DNA from: Stomoxys calcitrans
Lineage: Eukaryota > Arthropoda > Insecta > Diptera > Muscidae
Assembly (NCBI RefSeq): GCF_963082655.1
Contig: NC_081553.1
Location: 152,936,941 to 153,000,940 of the forward strand
Direction of reading: 5' to 3'
DNA length: 64,000 bases
Position numbers and translations under genes: made by a program
The notes under the pieces: generated by a model
Databases searched by the model: none
What the model was told of the DNA's origin: nothing
The model's input: only the letters and a program-made list of their open reading frames with translations
In this document: in pieces, positions 21,899 through 33,432 of the stretch
Layout: every line of letters begins with the position of its first letter
Position numbering within the stretch: position 1 is the stretch's first letter

Positions 21899-24140
21899 TT
21901 GTTTTGTGATAAATTCTTGCCTAATAGCTTGGACACCAAGAATTCTCTCAGATCCTGAATCCATAGTTGGAAGACTAAGAGAATGTAATCCCAATCTTTC
22001 AAACACCGACTGGAAGATTGGCAGATTGGATGAGGCTGATGGTGACCGGAGACATACAGTATTTGTACTAAACCCCAGCTGTCTCGCACAAATCAACAAG
22101 TCTGAAGGAGTTGTATCCTACGGATTCAACAAGTTTAATCTGAATCGACTCAAAAGTTGTTGCTGAACACTTGCCTGAAGAACTATCGACGACATCGCTA
22201 AATTCCGGCGGATTGCAGACTGAAAATCCATCCGCCACAATCGAGACAGGAGTGGATCTCATCGAAACGGGACCCGCCAAACCCTGTGTGGGTGGATCAT
22301 CCGGTTGGACTAAGGTTAAGGTGTGCGCAAGCGGGAAATGACGGAACTCACAAAGTACTCTAACAGCAGCAGCTAATAAAGCATCCAAGGAGGAATCGTC
22401 CACACCGCAAGTGTCCTATGTTCTAAGAAAGAGTGGTTCTACAGCTTTCTCACCTGACCCTGGATGCGTACGGAAGCTCATCATGACAAGATATAACGAA
22501 TCATGTGAGGATGAACTCTTGGTGGAATCAGAAGACGAGGATAATACAACAGTGGTGGAATTTCTCAATCCTAACTATGGTACGATTATGCAGATAAATC
22601 TCCACCTTTGTAAGGTCGATTCGGCGGCACTAAAGGTCCTCCTGATGGCAGGGGGATTTGACGTGTTTTTTATCCAGGTAACATGGGTGTGTTGAGGAAT
22701 AGTTCGTGAACTAAAAATTCCGGGATTTTAACTATTCAAGGGTACGGGGAATGGGAGACACAGAGCCTGTATTCTTGCAAAGATTTGTCTAAATGTTTTT
22801 CTTCTTCCGTCGCTAAGCACTGAAGACTTAGCAGTAGCCAGCCTTGAAATAAACAAGTCTCATTACTGGCTGGCTTCCGAATATATGGCACACGATTCAG
22901 AGATGCCGCCTACATCAGCAGATATGAAGAAGTTGGGATGTCAACGAAAGGGGTGAGCTGCTTATTGAATATATTATAAGTTGCATTCTGGCGATTTGTA
23001 ATAAAGGGGATAAACCGACCTTTATTACCAGGAACAGGCAGGAGGTACTAGATATTACCTTTGTATCGGAAGATATAGGTGGGAAGTGTTGGATGACCAT
23101 TGCTTCTCTGATCATCATTATAGCATTGGAGAAAATACTGCAGAAGATGCAGAAATTTCGGCACGAATTCTGCACATCTATCCCTTCTATACCAGAAAAG
23201 GGAAGTGGAAACTGCGGAGGACATAAACATAATGGTCAAGCGGATCACGAAGGCAATGAATGACTCATTTGTCCTAGTGCCAAGCCAAGGGGCAAACAGC
23301 GACCACCATGGTTGACCATTTCCCGGGAAATTCTCCAACGGACAACGTGGCGCCAGAAGAGGTTGTCACTGGTATGCATTCGTCGGAAGTTATTATTGAA
23401 ATTGTGTCTGAGTCGAAAATCTTTTGGGCGATAAGAAGTTTCGACTCCTTTTTGTCTCCAGGCCCTGATGATGTATCACCGGTTGAATTACAAGCTGTGT
23501 CTGATAGACTGGTTCCCTGGCTAAGGGAGATATATTCTGCTTGTATCAGAATGTCATATATACCTGTGGGATGGAGGGACACGAAGGTAATTTCATTTGA
23601 AATCAGAAAATCCCTAACGCACGAAGGCGAAAGATTTTCGTCCTATTAGTCTGTCATTCTTTATGCTGAAGACTCCTGAGATGTTGTTAGAAACATATCT
23701 TAGGGCAAAGATCTCTGGAGATCGCCTATCGCGGCAGCAGCATGCATATAGTAAAGGCAAATCTACTGAAACAGCCCCTGACGACCTAGTCGGCTACATA
23801 GAGAGTTCTCTCGCTGTCAAGTAATATACAATGGTAGCATTTCTTGACATTGAAGGTGCTTTTAATAATGTTAAACCTACGCCAATCAAGAAGGAGTAGG
23901 AGTTTCTAGGCATCAACTCTACCGTAAGAAAGTTTATTAATAACATTACGGCAGGCTTGGGATCTGTGGATCTAAAAAGAAGGGAACACCTCAAGGAGGT
24001 GTACTATCTCCTCCACTTTGGAATATAGCCATTAAAAATATATTATTGTCTCTGGTCTAAAAGTGGTCGCGTATGCTGATGACATAGCAATTGCGGTTAG
24101 GGGAAAGTTTCCCAGCACTAGAAGAGATCTTCCTTCTCCT
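21899..24140 (+). pseudogene. LINE-A copy, ORF1 end through RT
   Basis: Plus-strand non-LTR remnant. ORF1 C-terminal part: GRLRECNPNLSNTDWKIGRL and SEGVVSYGFNKFNLN (21960-22150), then PSASRESGSTAF-like linker text. ORF2 starts near 22570 with MQINLHLCKVDSAALKVLL, the opening of the endonuclease, followed by KSHYWLASEYMAHDSEMPP and KGDKPTFITRNRQEVLDITF in mixed frames. RT follows: SPGPDDVSPVELQAVSDRL (23455-23520), the FLDIEGAFNNV region (23838) and GTPQGGVLSPPLWN (23980). It ends after the decayed YADD region (24075). Many stops and frameshifts. Confidence 0.75.
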
Positions 24141-24640
24141 GTTCCTGTGGTATCACAATGGACGAAAACGTCTAAGTGAGTCTTACCTAAGCTATGATAC
24201 ACAATTATATTAAAAACCTTCCACATTGGTGTAATGATTTTTGTCATTGGACTTACCAATGGCGAATCTTTCAAAATGTCAATTTTCGAGTCTAGCATCC
24301 ACTCATCGCTTTTAGCCATGACTGTCATATACACTTAAATACTCACCCTCTCTCTCTAGTGGGAAAGACGCAAGAGAATAATTATTGGTCCGATCCGATA
24401 ACGATTATTCGTTTACCGGGCCAATAATCAGAATTGAAAAAAAAAAAAAATTAGGAAATCGTACAGTTATTTTCAATTCTTATTTACTTTTATGAATATG
24501 GCAACACTGATGCATAGGCTATCTGTTATTCTCTCCATCACTCCCACATATTGGCGGCATTTGCGAATATCTTAACGTGGTTAAACTGATCATTAGTAAC
24601 CGTTTAATGGAGCGGAAGGGTATTAATTTCGCTCCACGAT
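24141..24640. other. Unassigned spacer
   Basis: No gene is recognised. About 24330-24375 resembles 38682-38740 (the phrase AAATACTCACCCT and a nearby AGAATAATTA), so an unclassified repeat is shared with that site. An A-run (about 24438-24451) is present. Confidence 0.35.
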
Positions 24641-25100
24641 GAAAAAAAAAAACGTATCTCGGGAAAGGTACTTATTACGAATAATGTTAAAGCATTTCAG
24701 GAGTAGGCTAAAAATGGACTCCAAAGACCCAACAGCTGCAGTGGTGGCATCAGACCGTAGCATGTGGTCCTCCCCTCCTATAGGCATGCGTGCCTTGGCA
24801 CCTGCAGTCGAGAGTAATGCTTCAAGCGCCACAACCAGTCGTCAGACTAACAAGTGAGGAAGAAACGGATAAACCATATGAATGTTCTGTTCGTCCCCAA
24901 TCTTTAAGTAAAGGTGGTGTTCCCGATTCAAGGTCAGACAGCGACAGTGTCAACTCTCTCCTTGTGGTGGGAATTGGCCAAGTCTCCAAGTTTGGCTAAG
25001 ACTAAAGGCATGGCGTAATACGGGGCCATATCTGTCTTTTTCAAGATTGGGAAGACTACGATATGCAAATATCCTCATATAGAGTCATCAAGCGGTGGAG
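24641..25100 (+). pseudogene. LINE ORF1 N-terminal fragment
   Basis: The 5' UTR end and ORF1 start of the A/B-type LINE. The frame 24639-24857 includes MDSKDPTAAVVASDRSMWSS. The same MDSKDP start appears at 58.54 kb and, in the minus direction, at 37.89 kb and 42.43 kb. It continues after a frameshift with KPYECSVRPQSLSKGG and, near 25040, a decayed IGKTTICKYPH repeat. It is interrupted by the hammerhead-bearing segment. Confidence 0.65.
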
Positions 25101-25630
25101 TGTCCGGAAACCCAAAACCTCCTTACACCCTTACAAACAAACGTATGAACTATAAGAAAGACACAGAAAATTATGCACAAATTTACAGGTATTTGGTACA
25201 AAAATACAGACAAAAAAGAGAGCTTTAGTCGAACTTGTGCGCTGTAAGGGAAAAGTCGATTGTTTTGTTTCAAAATGTTATTATTTTCAAACATATAAAA
25301 GTTTTTTATAATTTTTGTAAAATTACTTGTTTGTTAAATTTGTCGTTAAACCCCTGATGAAGATCACCGGCGGTGGTCGAAATATTGGAAAAATTACAAA
25401 TAAAACAATTAAATAAAACACCAAATCCTGTCTTTGAAAATTCTTCGATGACCTCGAAATAAAGCAAGAAGACAAAGTTATAAAATTCCAAAGGTCAACA
25501 ATAAAATCACAGAATTATTGATAAATGTTGAAAAATTAATGCAAAATCAAAAGTCTTAAGAAACATACAGAACCAAATAAATTAGCCATATATAGCTATT
25601 TCTAGAGAAATTCACCAGAAATTTTAGAAG
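25101..25630 (+). mobile_element. Penelope-like element fragment (inferred)
   Basis: AT-rich non-coding segment between two LINE ORF1 pieces. It holds a hammerhead-type ribozyme motif (separate entry). Such motifs are known from the terminal repeats of Penelope-like retroelements. No reverse transcriptase or GIY-YIG coding is present, so this would be a terminal-repeat fragment only. The borders are uncertain. Confidence 0.45.
25351..25388 (+). ncRNA. Hammerhead ribozyme-like motif
   Basis: The core CTGATGA is at 25354-25360, followed by one unpaired A. A stem GATCACC / GGTGGTC follows (25362-25368 with 25372-25378, one G-U pair) closed by a GGC loop, then GAA at 25379-25381. Next come a self-complementary ATAT (25382-25385), a U at the expected cleavage position, and GG that can pair with the CC before CTGATGA. 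This arrangement, with a minimal palindromic stem III, resembles the hammerhead motifs of Penelope-like elements. Self-cleavage is inferred and not shown. Confidence 0.6.
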
Positions 25631-26044
25631 GAAACTTTGATATCTCCGTCAGAATTCGAAAAGACAATCACTGACTCTCTCAATATTGGGAAGACTTGGA
25701 TAAGCAAAGATCCTAATACTAAAACATCAGGCAGTGCAGGAGTGGAAGACCCAACTCAGCCTAACGGACAGGGACCCGGCGACAGAGCCATCAACGACTT
25801 TCTCGAGATCGGGAAGACTAGGATGGATGAATATCCTAATGCTGAAACATCAAGCAGTGCAGTGATAGAAAACTCAATGCAGCCTAATGCACAGGAGCCG
25901 ACGATGATTGAGGTCATCCAGATACACCGGAGCGGGACAGCTTCTCAAGCTCTGATTGAGAACATCAGCAAGGGTAAGATTCGTATTTCCTTAATTAAGG
26001 AGCCATGGACAACCCGGAACAAAATTTCTGGACTGAATACATAA
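25631..26044 (+). pseudogene. LINE-B ORF1/ORF2 junction fragment
   Basis: An uninterrupted frame of 135 codons. Two acidic repeats, SLNIGKTWISKDPNTKTSG and FLEIGKTRMDEYPNAETSS, lie in tandem. The frame runs into ISLIKEPWTTRNKISGLNT, which matches the entry to a LINE endonuclease with the EPW motif carrying the catalytic E. It ends at a stop just after. Corresponding sequence is seen at 12250-12720. Confidence 0.65.
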
Positions 26045-26177
26045 AGTGATCGTAAGATATTTAATCTTGCCGACGACAGAAATCCATACATACATGAGTG
26101 TACCCATCTGGTAATATCGTATATTTTGTCATGGATTTTAACATGCAGCATTTGTTATACATCATATCGTAGAGAGA
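26045..26177. other. Short spacer
   Basis: No feature recognised. Confidence 0.3.
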
Positions 26178-26948
26178 ACAAGTAAAAAGGCTTTAAGTTC
26201 GGCCGGGCCGAACTTTGGATATCCACCACCTCGGGTATATATGTAAACCACCTTTCATCAAAATCCGGTGAAAATTGCATACGTTATGTCCCATTGCAGT
26301 TATATCGAAATATGTTCCGATTTGGACCAAATACTAATAATTACAAGTTATTGTTCAATTGTGTATAACAAAATATTGGTCTTTTTAGTAGCTATGTCTA
26401 AAAATTAACCGATCTGAACCATGTACGACACGGATGTCGGAAAGCCTAATATAAGTCACTATGTAAATTTCAGTGAAATCGGATTAAAATGCGCCTTTTA
26501 ATGGGGCCAAGACTTTAAATCGAGAGATCGGTCTATATGGCAGCTATATCCAAATCTGGACCGATCTGGGCCAAATTGATGAATGATATCGAAGGGCCTA
26601 ACGCAACTTACTGTCCCAAATTTCAGCAAAATCGGATAATAATTGTGGCTTTTATGGGCCTAAGACCCTAAATCGGCGGATCGGTCTATATGGGGGCTAT
26701 ATGAAGATATAGTCCGATATAACCCATCTTCGAACTTAACCTGCTTATGGACAAAAAAGAATATGTGCAAAATTTCAGGTCAATATCTCTATTTTTAAAG
26801 ACTGTAGCGTGATTTCAACAGACAGACGGACGGAGATGCCTAGATCGTCTTAGATTTTTACGCTGATCAAGAATATGGATATTTCGATGTGTTGCAAACG
26901 GAATGACAAAATGAATATACCCCCATCCTTCGGTGGTGGGTATAAAAA
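26178..26948 (+). mobile_element. Family T repeat, CCACCACC subtype
   Basis: Starts AACAAGTAAAAAGG with the perfect palindrome TTCGGCCGGGCCGAA (26198-26212), then ATATCCACCACCTCGGGTAT. Units of about 150 bp with GGTCTATATGGCAGCTATAT follow, then the GACAGACGGACGGA block. It ends in GGTGGTGGGTATAAAAA. The subterminal CCACCACC and GGTGGTGG stretches are inverted relative to each other. Confidence 0.72.
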
Positions 26949-26977
26949 GAGACAGGGTACATAAGAGCATCAATTTA

Positions 26978-27584
26978 AAGGGTGATTTTTTTGAGGTTAG
27001 GATTTTTATGCATTAGTATTTGACAGATCACGTGGGATTTCAGACATGGTGTAAAAGAGAAAGATGCTCAGTATGCTTTGACATTTCATCATGAATAGAC
27101 TTACTAACGAGCAACGCTTGCAAATCATTGAATTTTATTACCAAAATCAGTGTTCGGTTCGAAATGTGTTCAAATTTTGACAAATTTTGTTCAGCGATGA
27201 GGCTCATTTCTGGTTGAATGGCTACGTAAATAAGCAAAATTGCCGCATTTGGAGTGAAGAGCAACCAGAAGCCGTTCAAGAACTGCCCATGCATCCCGAA
27301 AAATGCACTGTTTGGTGTGGTTTGTACGCTGGTGGAATCATTGGACCGTATTTTTTCAAAGATGCTGTTGGACGCAACGTTACGGTGAATGAACACATTT
27401 CGAACCGAACACTGATTTTGGTAATAAAATTCAATGATTTGCAAGCGTTGCTCGTTAGTAAGTCTATTCATGATGAAATGTCAAAGCATACTGAGCATCT
27501 TTCTCTTTGACACCATGTCTGAAATCCCACGTGATCTGTCAAATACTAATGCATGAAAATCCTAACCTCAAAAAAATCACCCTT
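26978..27584. mobile_element. Palindromic Tc1/mariner-superfamily derivative
   Basis: Two arms of about 194 bp (26978-27171 and 27391-27584) are near-perfect inverted copies of one another, flanked by TA. Each arm carries the terminal sequence AAGGGTGATTTTTTTGAGG and the transposase start MNRLTNEQRLQIIEFYYQNQ with its VRNV continuation. The centre (27187-27385, +) encodes FSDEAHFWLNGYVNKQNCR, which includes the first catalytic D of an IS630-type transposase. So the right end is a copy of the element's left end, not its natural right end. It is non-autonomous. Confidence 0.82.
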
Positions 27585-28725
27585 TACAATAAATTCAACT
27601 TAATTCTCTCAATTACAATCTCATTAAACTCTTATATGTTTGATACTCTTGTAAGTTATAAGCATAATAATAAAAATATGCTCTTGTATTTTGTTTTCTC
27701 ATACTTAAAAGAAAACCAAAAAAAGGAAGGTTAAACTGAATTTGCCTGTAGAATAAGAATTCATAAAATATGCGTGATATTTAAAATTTATTAAGTCCCT
27801 AAACAAAAATTAGAATAAATGTAGTATATTGTAAGTTCTTTGCATTGCTTGAATGAAATTATAAAATAGACTTTTCAATGTAAAGAGTTTACAAGCATTT
27901 TTTTGTATACATAATTCTTTATTGGATATTCGAATGGCTAAAAGCCAACTACAAATTTCTTTTTTGTTGTTCTCATAGATCCAAAATTTCCAGCTGCATC
28001 GTATGAATTGAGCTCAGTCCATCGGAGAAATGCAGGTATACATTTTGCAACATTTCACTATTTCATATCATCGCTATCCAATAATGGATTAATTATTAAG
28101 TAACTGCATAGTTAATTTTCTTCCACGCCTCCGATTTATCGATTTGTATAAAATATCGTTACTTTTGTCGAATGATTTTAATTTTTGTTAAAAAAAAACA
28201 CTTTAGCTAGAATAATATTTGGAAAAGGATATACTTTTACGAGTAGTCGATTAATTTTTCTTTTTTATATGTACGAATGAATTGTCTTAATTGAGAATAA
28301 ATGGCATTGCCAATTGAAATCATGGAATAATTAGACTTTCTTTTGAAATTTTGAGGCACGCAAATGAAATTTAGGTTTTGATGAAGATATCTTGTATTTT
28401 TAGGGATTTAAAACACGCAAACCGGTCATCTTTGGATATGCGGGGGGATTTTATTTATGTGTCCAAGCAACGACCATCGGTTGCATTTTTTTTTTTTTTT
28501 GACTCTAGTTAGTTTGTAGACTTCTAAGGAAGTTAAGTCTTGGAATTCTAAACATTTATTTTTGGCTTGGTAAGAACTGTTCCCAAGCCTTCCTCGATAC
28601 GTTAGTAGCATTGCCTTATCAAAACGAGCAAAAATAGTTAATTTTTAAAACTGACTGATACAAAGAGATGGCGCCCAAAGAAATAGCAATTTTTTTAGGT
28701 TGTTTGTTTCGCATTTTATATATAA
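27585..28725. other. Mostly unique AT-rich intron-like sequence
   Basis: No transposon signature was found here, and the base composition is uniform AT-rich. A T-run is at about 28486-28500. One small candidate exon at 27979-28035 is listed separately. The next Helitron begins at 28726. Confidence 0.45.
27979..28035 (+). other. Candidate 57-nt cassette exon
   Basis: A pyrimidine-rich tract (TTCTTTTTTGTTGTTCTCATAG) ends at 27978, and a CAG|GTATAC donor sits at 28035/28036. The 57 nt between them are open in one phase (PKFPAASYELSSVHRRNA), entering and leaving in phase 1, so inclusion would keep a frame. That frame does not join directly to the scro exon at 34424, which needs an upstream exon ending in phase 2. 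It could be untranslated, belong to another transcript, or be chance. Confidence 0.2.
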
Positions 28726-30320
28726 CTAGCTGACCCGGGCCCGCTCCGCTGCGCCTTCTTTTACCTTAAATGGAACAAAAGTTTCCTTGGAGAGAGGTGG
28801 TCCCCCAGATACTTGGCCCTGAAAAAATATTAGCATCGTGCTCTTATTCTTTTAAATACCATTTATTTAAACCCCATATTGCCATTGGCTGAAGAGAAGT
28901 TTACAGGATGAGGCATCCACCAAATATATGGCCCCAAAATAGGTTATCAACTTCGTTTTCTAATCTCAAATACCTTTCATTTGAGCCACATATTGACATG
29001 GTCGAAATATTTTTTCCCTTTGGGGGTGTTTTGGGAAAGGGGTGTTGCCCTAAATACATGGTCCTACATTTGGATATCAAATTCGAATTCTACTTCCAAA
29101 TACCTTATTTGAGCTTATTTGGGTATTTTGGGAAAGGGGTTGGCCCCCAAAAAATTGGGTATCAATTCTTGCTCGACCCCCCAATACCTTTCACTTAAGT
29201 TCCAAATTGTCATGGTCGGTAAATATGCCGGATTTAGGGGTGTTTTGGGGAGTGGGGTGGTCCCCCAAATTTTAAGCCCTGAAAATATATAAGCAACGTG
29301 CTCTATTCCCATATAACTATATATCATTTATTTGAACCCCATATTGCCATTGGCCTCAAAATTGGATATCAAATTCGTTTTCTAATCTCATTTAAACTCC
29401 TTATTGCTAAAGTCAGCTAATATGTCCGGTGAGCAAATACGTCCTTTTTGGGGGTTGTTATGGTGGTGGGACGTCCCCTAGACAGTTGGCTCCTAATGTT
29501 GATATCAGATATGTGGTCTACTCCCATATACCTTTTATTTGAGTCCCATATTTCCATAGTCGGCAAACATGACCGGCTTGGGGGAGGTTTTGAGGAATAG
29601 GCGGCCACTCAGTGAGTAGGCCTTGAAAAAATATATCGGATTCGTGTTCTACTCTAAAAACCCTCTTATTTGAGCCTCATATTGAAATATTCAGCAAATA
29701 CTTCCTAGTTGGGTGGTGCTGGGGGGGTGGGGTGGCCCCATAAACACTCTTCCCGAATATTGATATCAGATTCGTGCTTTACTTCCAAAGACCTTTCATT
29801 TGAGCCCCATATTGCTATTGTCCTAAATTTGTCCCCATTGGGGGATGTTTTTAGGGAGAGGCGGCCCCCCAAACACTCGGTCCCATCTTTTGATATCAGA
29901 TTCGAATTGTACACTCAAATACCTTTTATTTAAGCCCCATATTCCCATAGTCAGTAAATAAGTCCTGTTTGGGGGTGTTTTAGGGAAGGAGTGAACCCCC
30001 AGAAACGTGGTCCCACATTTGGATATCCGATTCGTATTCTACTCGTAAATACCTTTCATTTGAGTCTCATATTGCTATGGTCGGTAAATACGTCCGATTT
30101 GGGGGTGTTTTGGGGCTTGGGGTGGTCCCCCTAGCACTTGGTCCGACAATTGGATATCAGATACGTTGTCTTATCCTAAATACCTTTCATTTGAGTCCCA
30201 TATTGTCGTGATTGGTCTAAATATATGTTTGGTAGGTTTTAGGGTGGGGCAGCCCCTATAGGTACCCCATCCGAAATTTGGATACCAAATTTTTAATATT
30301 AGGGTACTATATGAGAGCAA
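28726..30320 (-). mobile_element. Helitron-like element, 3' end and 130-bp array
   Basis: Its CTAG terminus (28726-28729) abuts an A at 28725, equal to CTAG|T on the sense strand. The GC-rich CCGGGCCCGCTCCGCTGCGCC stretch follows. The array from about 28800 to 30230 has units spaced exactly 130, 130 and 131 bp where measured (29791, 29921, 30051, 30182). The TC end is missing: at 30320 it runs into an inverted copy. Confidence 0.72.
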
Positions 30321-30995
30321 GGTATTAGGGTGTAGAGCAAGAAATGATACCCACTTTTTCCCAAAATACCCCACAAGAAGCAATTTTTGAGTGACCATCG
30401 CAAAATGGGGCTCAAATAAAGGTATTTGGGAGTAGAATACGAATTTGATATCTAAATTTAGGACCATGTATTTAGGGCATCACCCCTTTCCCAAAACACC
30501 CCGCAAAGGGTAAAAATTTTTCGACCATGCCAATATAAGATTAGATAAGATTAGAAAACGAATTTGATAACCTATTTTGGGCCATGTGTTTGGGGGACGC
30601 CTTATCGTGTAAACTCCCCTAAACTAAAGGCAATATGGGGTTTAAATAAATGGTTTTTGAAAGACGAACACGATGCTGATATTTTTTCGGGGCCAAGTCC
30701 CTGGTGGACCACAAACACTCCTAAATTAGATATCATGAGAGTAGCGGGCTGAAATAAAGTATTTTAAGAATGGAGTACACCTTACATCCAAACTTAAATT
30801 CGTAGACCAATAAAGATCATATGGGATTCGGACAAAGGCACTTATATTGCTAAACAATTAGTCAAGCGATATACTATATTCGTAGCATGGTATTTCACTA
30901 AAAACACTTTAATTGTCGAAATTAAATATTCCAAGGAAACTTTTGTTCCATATAAAGTAAAATAAGGCGCAGCGGAGCGGGCTCGGGTCAGCTAG
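30321..30995 (+). mobile_element. Inverted Helitron 3' end
   Basis: Reverse-oriented partner of the preceding copy. It begins inside array units (CCCACTTTTTCCCAAAATACC) and ends GGCGCAGCGGAGCGGG, then GGTCAGCTAG at 30995 before T. It also lacks the TC end. With its neighbour it makes a 2.27-kb head-to-head composite bounded by two CTAG ends. Confidence 0.7.
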
Positions 30996-31330
30996 TTCTC
31001 ATAAAATTATCATATATGGGAAGTAATGTAAAATAAAGGTCAAAACTATATTAAAATTTTTTTTTGGAGCAATTAGAAAATATTAGAAATTGTCAGATCT
31101 AAGTATTTTCTTACGATACGAACTAAATTGTGGCAACTACAGCCTTGGCATATGGCCCTTCACATCGGATAAAATATATATGGGAGCTATATTTTAATCC
31201 GGTCCGACTTCGATGAAATTAGGCAGTCGTAAGAAGACGTCAAATAAAACCTGTAATGCTAAATTTTGTAAATATTGGACCAATACTGTGGCTTCTACAG
31301 GCTAAAAAACCAAATGAGGTGAAATATGTA

Positions 31331-31709
<379 letters not shown>

Positions 31710-32020
31710 AGAGCTTTATCTAAATCTGAACCGATTTTAATAAAATTTTGCACACGTACGAAACGTCAAACAAAACATGTCATGCTAAATTTTGTAAAGA
31801 TCGGACGAAAACTGTGGCTTCTACAACCTTAAAGATCACATCGGCTGAAAAATATACAGGGAAGCTATATCTAAATCTGATCCGATTTTGATGAAATTTT
31901 GCACACGTATTAGGACGTAAAATAGCATAGCTCGTTAAAAATTTTGTAAAGATCGGATCAAAATTGTGGCGACTACGACCTTCGAAGGCCATATCGGATG
32001 AAAAATATGTATCAGAGCTA

Positions 32021-33284
32021 TTGGGTTGCCTAAAAAGTAATTGCGGATTTTTCATATATTCGGCATTGACAAATTTTTTCAACGGCTTGTGACTCTGTAA
32101 TTGCATTCTTTCTTCTGTCAGTTATCAGCTGTTACTTTTAGCTTGCTTTAGAAAAAAAGTGCGCGAAATTTTGTTTACATTTGTTTGTTTGGCGTCAATT
32201 TTAATATGGAGCCCACAAAGGAGCATTTTCGTCATATTTTACTTTATTATTTCCGTAAAGGAAAAAAACGCGGAGCAGGTTGCTAAAAAGTTACGAGATG
32301 TGTATGGTGATAAAGCCTTAAAAGGAAAATAGTGTCAAAATTGATTTCGCAAATTCCGTTCTGGAGATTTTTCACTTAAAGATTCAGGTCGGCCAAATGA
32401 AGTTGATGATGACCAAATCAAAGCATTAATCGAGTTGGATCGTCATGTAACTGAGCGTGAGATAGGAGAGAAGTTAAATATACCAAAATTAACCATTCAT
32501 TATCACATAAAAATCTTGGACTGGTGAAAAAGCTTCATATTAGGGTACCACATGTATTGAAAGAAATTCATTTAACAAACCGAATCAACGCTTGTGATAT
32601 GAAATCGACCCGTTTTTAAAACGAATCATAACTGGAGATGAAAAATGGATTGTTTACAACAACGTTAGTCGAAAACGATCATGGTCCACGCATGGTGAAC
32701 CAGCTCAAACCACTTTAAAGGCTGATATCCACCAAAAGAAGGCTATGCTGTCTGTTTGGTGCGATTGGAAGGGTGTGGTATATTTTGAGCAGCTTCCAAG
32801 GAACCAAACGATTAATTCGGATGTTTACTGTCAACAATTGGACAAATTGAATACAGCCATCAAGGAGAAGCGACCAGAATTGGTCAATCGTAAAGGTGTC
32901 ATATTCCACCAGGACAACGCTAGACCGCACACATCTTTGGTCAATCGCCAAAAACTGAGTGAGCTTGGCTGGGAACTTTTGATGCATCCACCATATAGCC
33001 CTGACCTTGCACCATCAGACTACCATTTATTTCGATATTTGCAGAACTCCTTAAATGGTAAAACTTTCGGCAATGATGAGGCTATAAAATCGCACTATGT
33101 TCAGTTTTTTGCAGATAAAGGCCAGAAGTTCTATGAGCGTGGAATACTAAATTTGCCAGAAAGATGGCAAAAAGTTATCGAACAAAATGGCAATTATATA
33201 TTTGATTAAAGTTCATTCTAAGCTTTATTAAAAATGCATTTACTTTCTTTTAAAAAATCCGCAATTACTTTTTAGGCAACTCAA
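32021..33284 (+). mobile_element. mariner element, near full length (1264 bp)
   Basis: Inverted ends TTGGGTTGCCTAAAAAGTAA and complement, with TA at 32019-32020 and 33285-33286. Length and single-ORF layout are those of a complete mariner. The transposase region is 32206-33209. It lies inside an older tandem array. Confidence 0.92.
32206..33209 (+). pseudogene. mariner transposase, degenerate
   Basis: The start MEPTKEHFRHILLYYFRKGK is intact, but an A-run indel near 32270 shifts the frame. A stop appears near 32330 in the corrected phase. Then come the second helix-turn-helix part, with RPNEVDDDQIKALIELD, the linker LVKKL and RVPHVLKEIHLTN. A 17-bp deletion after NACDM removes HLKRNEF. GDEKW carries the first D (32637-32639). 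From 32745 the frame is open to the end: HQDNARPH gives the second D and PDLAPSDYH the third, and it finishes NGNYIFD. The normal enzyme is a cut-and-paste transposase of about 345 residues. This one cannot be made. Confidence 0.88.
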
Positions 33285-33432
33285 TACATCTAAATCTGAT
33301 CCGATTTTTTCCAAAATCAATAGCGCTCGTTCCTGGGCCAAATATGAGGCTTGTGCAAAATTTCATGACAATCGGACAGCAAATGCGACCTGAATCATGA
33401 TCACAAGATCACCCCACAACTTTTTAATTTTA

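Noticed and set aside
22068..22403. Minus-strand 111-codon frame
   Set aside because: It is antisense to LINE-A ORF1 coding and has no family features.
24438..24451. A-run as a LINE poly(A) tail
   Set aside because: No LINE 3' end precedes it; LINE-A/B copies in this window end in CCTAA repeats.
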